Shown in pieces: positions 59,465-64,000 of a stretch of 64,000 nucleotides of DNA. A model generated the notes under the pieces. It was not told where the DNA came from. It ran no database searches and worked only from the letters and a program-made list of their open reading frames with translations. Origin of the DNA: Adenophora triphylla var. japonica (lineage: Eukaryota > Streptophyta > Magnoliopsida > Asterales > Campanulaceae); contig JAFEMH010001462.1 in the NCBI GenBank assembly GCA_022495995.1, forward strand, positions 1 through 64,000, given 5' to 3'. The first letter of the stretch is position 1. Every line of letters begins with the position of its first letter. The position numbers and the translations under genes were made by a program.

Positions 59465-60804
59465 AACATATATAAGAAACTACATAATGATTAATTATAT
59501 CAAATGAATTTCATCAAAATAAAGATAATCAACATGACATCAAGACTAATCTTTGGATTGCGAATTGACTCACAATTTGATTTATCTTAGGGTGAACAAA
59601 TAATTCAAACAATACATTTTAAATACTTGCCTTCCTTTGGGCCGGTTCAAGTATAAAAAATGTCTTAAAGTTTAAGGTACTTGTTACCCGACAATAAAGA
59701 ATATAAACAATTCACTTCAAACACCCACCTTCCTTTGGGATGGTTCAAAGTATTTAAAATGACCAAAAGTTTAATTCAATTATTACCCATGAATGCAAAT
59801 ATTTAGTCAACAACAAGGTCTCCTTTGGAAAACAAGCATGTTATCACATATCAACATTTACATTCATCTTTTAACAAGTTTGAATTTAATCAACAAGGTC
59901 TCCTTTGAAAAACAAGCATGTTAATTTTGTTCAAAAATTGTTAAGGATATAATTAATCGAAAATGTAAGGCCTTAAGATAATTTTTGAAAATTTAAAAAT
60001 GGTAAAGAAACAAACGAAATTTATTAATAAAAGACAATATCCTTTTGTTCTACCCGTCCATTCTTAAAGTTTGACAACTCTAAGAACCGCCAATCAGCGT
60101 GACTGGTGTCCAGATACCATATTTTATCAATAAATTATCACAAAAGATCAAAAGGGAAATGACTTCATCAGAGGGGGTAAAGTGGGCGACCGCCCAAGCT
60201 GCAATTCCACAAATATTGAAGCCACTGTACACATGGGCGGCCGCACAGGTAAAAGTGGGCGACCGCCCAAGCTGCAATTCAACGAACATTGAAGCCACTG
60301 TCCTCATGGGCGACCGCGCAGGAAAAGGTGGGCGACCGCGCCAGGTGCCCACTGTCCAGATTTTGCGAAAAGTCACCATTCTTTACACCCTTTTATGAAC
60401 AATTATGGTCCAAATTTCCATACCATACCGCGGGCCGCACCCCCCTTTGTGGTCCGATACCAGTCTACACGACAGCTAGGCCCGCGCCCTCGGAGGGCTC
60501 CGAGCCCTTTGCCAGGACATCGAGCCATAACACCCAATTTTTCAATGAACCATTGTGCCTCTTGATTTTACCATTATTTCCAAAAATTGAATGAAATTCT
60601 TAATTTAACGGTGACTCAATTTTCAATCAAAGTAAGTAGATCCGCATACTCACAACACATTTAAAAAATGCGTGGCTATGCATATGAACAAACTCACAAC
60701 GCATCCAAGGATGGTGGCTATGTTCAAAAATGGGATAATCTTACATTAAGGGTTGAAAGCCTTTTGAGTAAAACCAAAAAATCAGAAATAGAATGAAGTT
60801 ATGA
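59465..60804 (-). other. Long leader between the Copia-3 5' LTR and gag
   Basis: There is no gene. It holds repeats of about 37 bp (AAGGTCTCCTTTGGAAAACA at about 59815 and 59901), two CTTCCTTTGGG...GGTTCAA blocks (about 59630, 59730), and the palindrome array below. Two candidate primer sites, TGGTATCTGGAC (about 60115) and TGGTATCGGACC (about 60464), lie far from the LTR copy, so either extra sequence was inserted or the leader is unusual. Confidence 0.5.
60182..60342. repeat. Palindrome-bearing tandem repeat, unit about 73 bp
   Basis: Two full units plus the start of a third. Each contains GTGGGCGACCGCCCAAGCTG and a weaker CATGGGCGGCCGC or CATGGGCGACCGC. Five palindromes in total. The sequence between (ATTGAAGCCACTGT) is also repeated. 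Confidence 0.88.
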
Positions 60805-61187
60805 ATATGATACTCTGAAGAATCCATGATTGTGTTCTTAATCTTGTTCTTGAATAAATGAGAAAGTAGGAAGATAGTACTTATAAATGATAGTGCCCAA
60901 ACTTGTTCTTCTTAGATGAATGAAGAATGATTTTATGACTGAATTGTAATGTAGTTAAGTTTCTCAAATGGGCTGATGGATAGCCTATATATAGATTGAG
61001 AAGGGGCACTTCATTTAGGGACTACACCCTTTCGTAAAGAAGGTGGTGAGAAGTTACCATTATGCCCATCATTTAATGGTACTTACACCTAATGGAATTT
61101 TACATAATTGATCTATACTTTAATATTATTAAATAATTATAACACATGAAATTAAACAACACATATTAATTAATCCATGTTCTAAAA
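60805..61187 (-). mobile_element. Copia-3, 5' LTR (incomplete)
   Basis: Matches 54690-55067 closely, including the TATA box (CTATATATAGGC, minus strand). The last 75 or so bases of the 3' LTR are not found here; homology stops at CTTCAG. No target duplication identified. Confidence 0.8.
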
Positions 61188-61279
61188 TTAGATTTTGGGG
61201 TTTTCCGTTACTTTAAAATTATGTCCACATAAATTACGCATGGAGTTCTATGTGACGTAATGTGTAAACAGAAAATTTT
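61188..61279. other. Left arm extension of the foldback repeat
   Basis: AT-rich, no gene. AGTTCTATGTGACGTAATGTGTAAACAG is weakly mirrored after 61410. Confidence 0.4.
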
Positions 61280-61409
61280 GGGGGAAACTAGTTTCCCCAA
61301 ATATTATAAAAAGTCTTGTTTTTTATTTTAAAAAAAAATTATATGTGCCTTTGTTTCAATTTTTAAAACAAGACTTTTTATAATGTTAGGGAGAAACTAG
61401 TTTCCCCCA
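61280..61409. repeat. Foldback inverted repeat
   Basis: GGGGGAAACTAGTTTCCCC followed by AAATATTATAAAAAGTC on the left is mirrored by GACTTTTTATAATGTTAGG and GAGAAACTAGTTTCCCCC on the right. Arms are about 45 bp, with a 35-bp AT-rich loop. Probably a MITE. The inner GGGGAAACTAGTTTCCCC is itself a perfect palindrome. Confidence 0.75.
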
Positions 61410-62340
61410 AAACCTACTCATGTGTAAAAACATAATAGAACTTCTTTGTCGTCGGGCCTAAAATAGTTATTACTAGTACATGTCCGTGTTCAAGGTCACG
61501 TGATTTTTTTTTAAATTCTTTTTTTTTTTTAATTAATTTTTTATAAGAACAAAATGGAAAAGAGACAAATGTATGAAGGCAAAATGAGAATTTTGCCGCT
61601 TGAAACTGTTCATACCACTGTAGCAAACCCCTTCCTCATTTATACTATAGATTTGTTTACTTTTCTTATGTACTTTTTAAAGTGCAACTTAATAAAGAAA
61701 CTATTAAATTTATCTTTATTAATTGTTTACCTCTCCCACGTTACTTCTTTAAAAAAAAAAGGAAAAAAAATAAAAAGAAAAAAATACAACAAGTTTCAAT
61801 TTAAGAATACAAGTGAAATTTGAATGCGATTAATCTAAAAATGAAAACTGCACTTTAGTTGAATCAGTTGAATCATTTTTTTAATCGAAAAGTGATAATT
61901 GTTTTTTCAAAAGGTTAAATAAATCATTTATTTATTATTTAGAAATAAATAAACAATTTATTATTCAAAAAATTTCAACTTAATATTCAATGCAAATTAA
62001 TTATCTCTGTTTTTTTTTTAAAAAATTCCATACTCTTCGTTCTCGTTCTTCAGTTTTTTTATCTGTGAAAATTCACCTAAATAACACTCGTTGAAACTTA
62101 TACCTATATTTCTCTTTTAAAAAGATAGTTCAATAAGTCACAAAAATCTAAGGTTTCTCTTTTAAAAAGATAGTTCAATAAGTCACAAAAATCTAAGTTC
62201 TTATTTTATTTTTTTATTGGAGTTTTAATTAATAAATAAATTATCAATAATAAACTTAAAAATTGTGTAAAAGAAGTGAATATGTAAGACTTTAAGCTTG
62301 TTTTTTTTTTCTAAATTACAACTATTATCTAAAAAACATT
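61410..62340. other. AT-rich DNA, with one 45-bp tandem duplication
   Basis: No gene. 62109-62153 and 62154-62197 are exact tandem copies (TTTCTCTTTTAAAAAGATAG and following). Confidence 0.6.
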
Positions 62341-63460
62341 TAGTTTGGCCAAAATCTCACAAAAAACGCGTTTTTTTCAAATTTAGAAAAAAACGTGTTT
62401 TTAGAAGACCTCGACATGTAAAGGTTTCTTCGCCGTTGAGGGGCTAAATCAGGTTTTGAGTCAAACCTAGAACTGCAATTATAAAATTTCAATCAGAATT
62501 ACCTGCGTAACTTGAGTAAATGTTGATTCAGCTGTTTCATTTCATACCCCCAAAAATCATCAAGCTCCTGTATTATTTACCACTACCTGGCCGGTGGAAT
62601 TCCAATATCAACATCAAAAAATCATCAATACAGAAATTTGGGGCGAAATGGAAAATTGGGGAAATTTTCCAATTGGAAAGGAAGGGTCGGCCAGGTTGGA
62701 AAGATTGATTGAACCCAGTTGAAATCAGAAATTAACGGTGAAATAGGTGGTTGAATATCCGATTTTGATGGTCAGTTTGGGTGGTGACGGTGGTGGTTGG
62801 CGGAGGAGATGACGACGGGGTTGCAGCGGGGGTCTATCCTTTTTGTGATGTTTGGGAATAATATAAATTTGTCATTTTCAGCTTTCATAATTGCCAGGGT
62901 TATGGTAAAAATGTACCAGTGCACGTCTAAAAAATGTCAGTTAAAAGCTCTCTTTGTTCAGAAACTCAGTACCAGTGCATGTGTAACAAAGTGCCAGTGC
63001 CAGTGTATAAAAGTGTCAGTGTTAGTGTAATAAAGTGCCAGTATTAGTGTATCAAAGTGCCGGTGTTAGTGTAAAACAAGTGCTAGTGTTAGTTTAACAA
63101 AGTGCCAGTGTTAGTGTAACAAAGTGCCAGGGTTAGTGTAACCAAGTGCCAGTGTTAGTTTATAAACAGACACTTTAATATATATGCACTGACACTTTTT
63201 TACACTGGCACTTTGTTAAACTGGCACTGATACTTTTTACACTGACACTTTATTACACATGCACTGGCACTTTGTTTACACTGGCACTTTGTTACACATG
63301 CACTGACACTTTTTTACACTGGCACTTTGTTACACATGCACTGGCACTTTGTCACACTGACATTTTGTTAAACTCACACTGGCACAAACGGGAAAAACTA
63401 AACACGTTTTTTCTAAGTGCCATGAAAAACTAGTTTTTTATAAGACCAACTCTTTAGTTT
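62341..63460. mobile_element. Foldback transposon with inverted minisatellite
   Basis: The ends pair over about 60 bp (TTTAGAAAAAAACGTGTTT at about 62383 with the reverse of AACACGTTTTTTCTAA near 63410). Inside, 62910-63160 is a run of AGTGCCAGTGTTAGTGTA units and 63180-63385 is the reverse-complement run (TTACACTGACACTTTG). The outer left part (62420-62840) is a unique stretch, GC-rich near 62770-62830, which could be captured host sequence. No protein recognised. Confidence 0.7.
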
Positions 63461-64000
63461 GAAGAAAAAATAATTAAAAAAATGAAAAAAAGTTTTTATA
63501 AAAATAATTAATAATTTAATAACATATAATTTTGAAGACACTTATTTTAACAAAAATATATCATCATACTAATCTAATAATATTACAGACTTCTAAACAT
63601 AATCAATAACTATGTTCATTTAAATGACACTCTACATTTAAGAAAAAATGTATAGAAATATCTAAATATCATTGTTATACTTAATCAATAACCATTTAAA
63701 GAAATAACTTAATTAGTTACACATATATGTTTATTCAAACATATATTTTCTTTGCCCTTACAAGTAATTCAACATTTATACAACAAAAGAGATACAATTG
63801 TTTGACTGAACTTTAACCAAAAAGTTATTAGAAAATTAATTGTTTTTATATTATTTTAAAATTGTTATAACTTTATAAATATAAATATAATCAGTAACAA
63901 TTTTTAGAATTTCATGAACATAAATAATTATTCATAAAATGACGGTCAATATTCAATATAAATGACAAAAAATATTTTGTGTCATTTTTATTAACATAAG
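63461..64000. other. AT-rich DNA without features
   Basis: No coding signal, terminal repeat or RNA gene recognised. Confidence 0.5.

Noticed and set aside
62797..63030. Small plus-strand ORF with a cysteine/lysine-rich end (CQCQCIKVSV)
   Set aside because: The C-terminal half is a translated minisatellite, and the ORF has no supporting start context or homology that I recognise.
1..64000. Endogenous pararetrovirus or other integrated virus
   Set aside because: All reverse transcriptases seen are in Ty3 or Ty1 retrotransposon context with LTRs, integrase or tRNA primer sites. No movement-protein or coat-protein region was recognised.

Overview
This window is repeat-dense plant nuclear DNA, probably from a eudicot. 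I could not support any intact host gene. The evidence is a nested stack of Ty3/gypsy and Ty1/copia LTR retrotransposons, one hAT and several Mutator-like DNA transposons, a tRNA-derived SINE, and a swarm of Stowaway MITEs (TA target sites, CTCCCTCCGT termini). Introns in the two antisense genes are GT-AG. There are no bacterial operons, ribosome binding sites, rRNA or CRISPR features.

Layout. 1-11137 (element A): the 3' part of a Tat-lineage Ty3/gypsy element. It has a decayed pol with two RNase H domains, a 6.9 kb tail carrying antisense coding remnants (a plant-mobile-domain-like gene at 5419-8098 and a second unassigned one at 3213-4880), an 11 x 50 bp array, and an LTR followed by primer-binding-site-like sequence. 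11138-12519: a truncated, inverted LTR of a related family, so two LTRs lie tail to tail. 12520-21362 (element B): a second Tat element with decayed pol, a 32-bp tandem repeat, a remarkably well preserved three-exon antisense gene (20216-16961) and a 3' LTR. 21839-30637 (Copia-1): a nearly complete Ty1/copia element with 0.9 kb LTRs, split between gag and protease by a 2.4 kb solo LTR of a chromovirus family (5-bp duplication GAAAT).

30638-37034: MITEs, a small LTR pair, a G-quadruplex motif, a dimeric SINE with 16-bp target duplications, and hairpin-bearing tandem repeats. 37035-45632 (Chromo-2): a complete minus-strand chromovirus insertion (2.66 kb LTRs, duplication TGGGA, tRNA-Met primer site, polypurine tract) whose LTRs look nearly identical although its pol is wrecked. 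45923-48766 (Copia-2): a minus-strand gag-protease-only copia derivative. 49084-51595: a hAT transposase pseudogene broken by a Mutator-type MITE, followed by a minisatellite and a roughly 1 kb segmental duplication (51092-54368) with a further MULE-like insertion. 54611-61187 (Copia-3): a degenerate minus-strand copia element. 61188-64000: foldback elements and AT-rich DNA.

The most unexpected signal is a set of short GC-rich palindromes (GGGCGACCGCCC, CTCGGCCGAG, GCCGCACGGC, GGCGATCGCC). They occur in clusters of two to eight in Ty3, Ty1 and MULE-like elements that are otherwise unrelated, and in several LTR families they sit just upstream of the TATA box. The second is the contrast in element B between a ruined pol and an antisense gene with only two lesions. 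All percentages and element ages are judged by eye; no alignment or database search was run.
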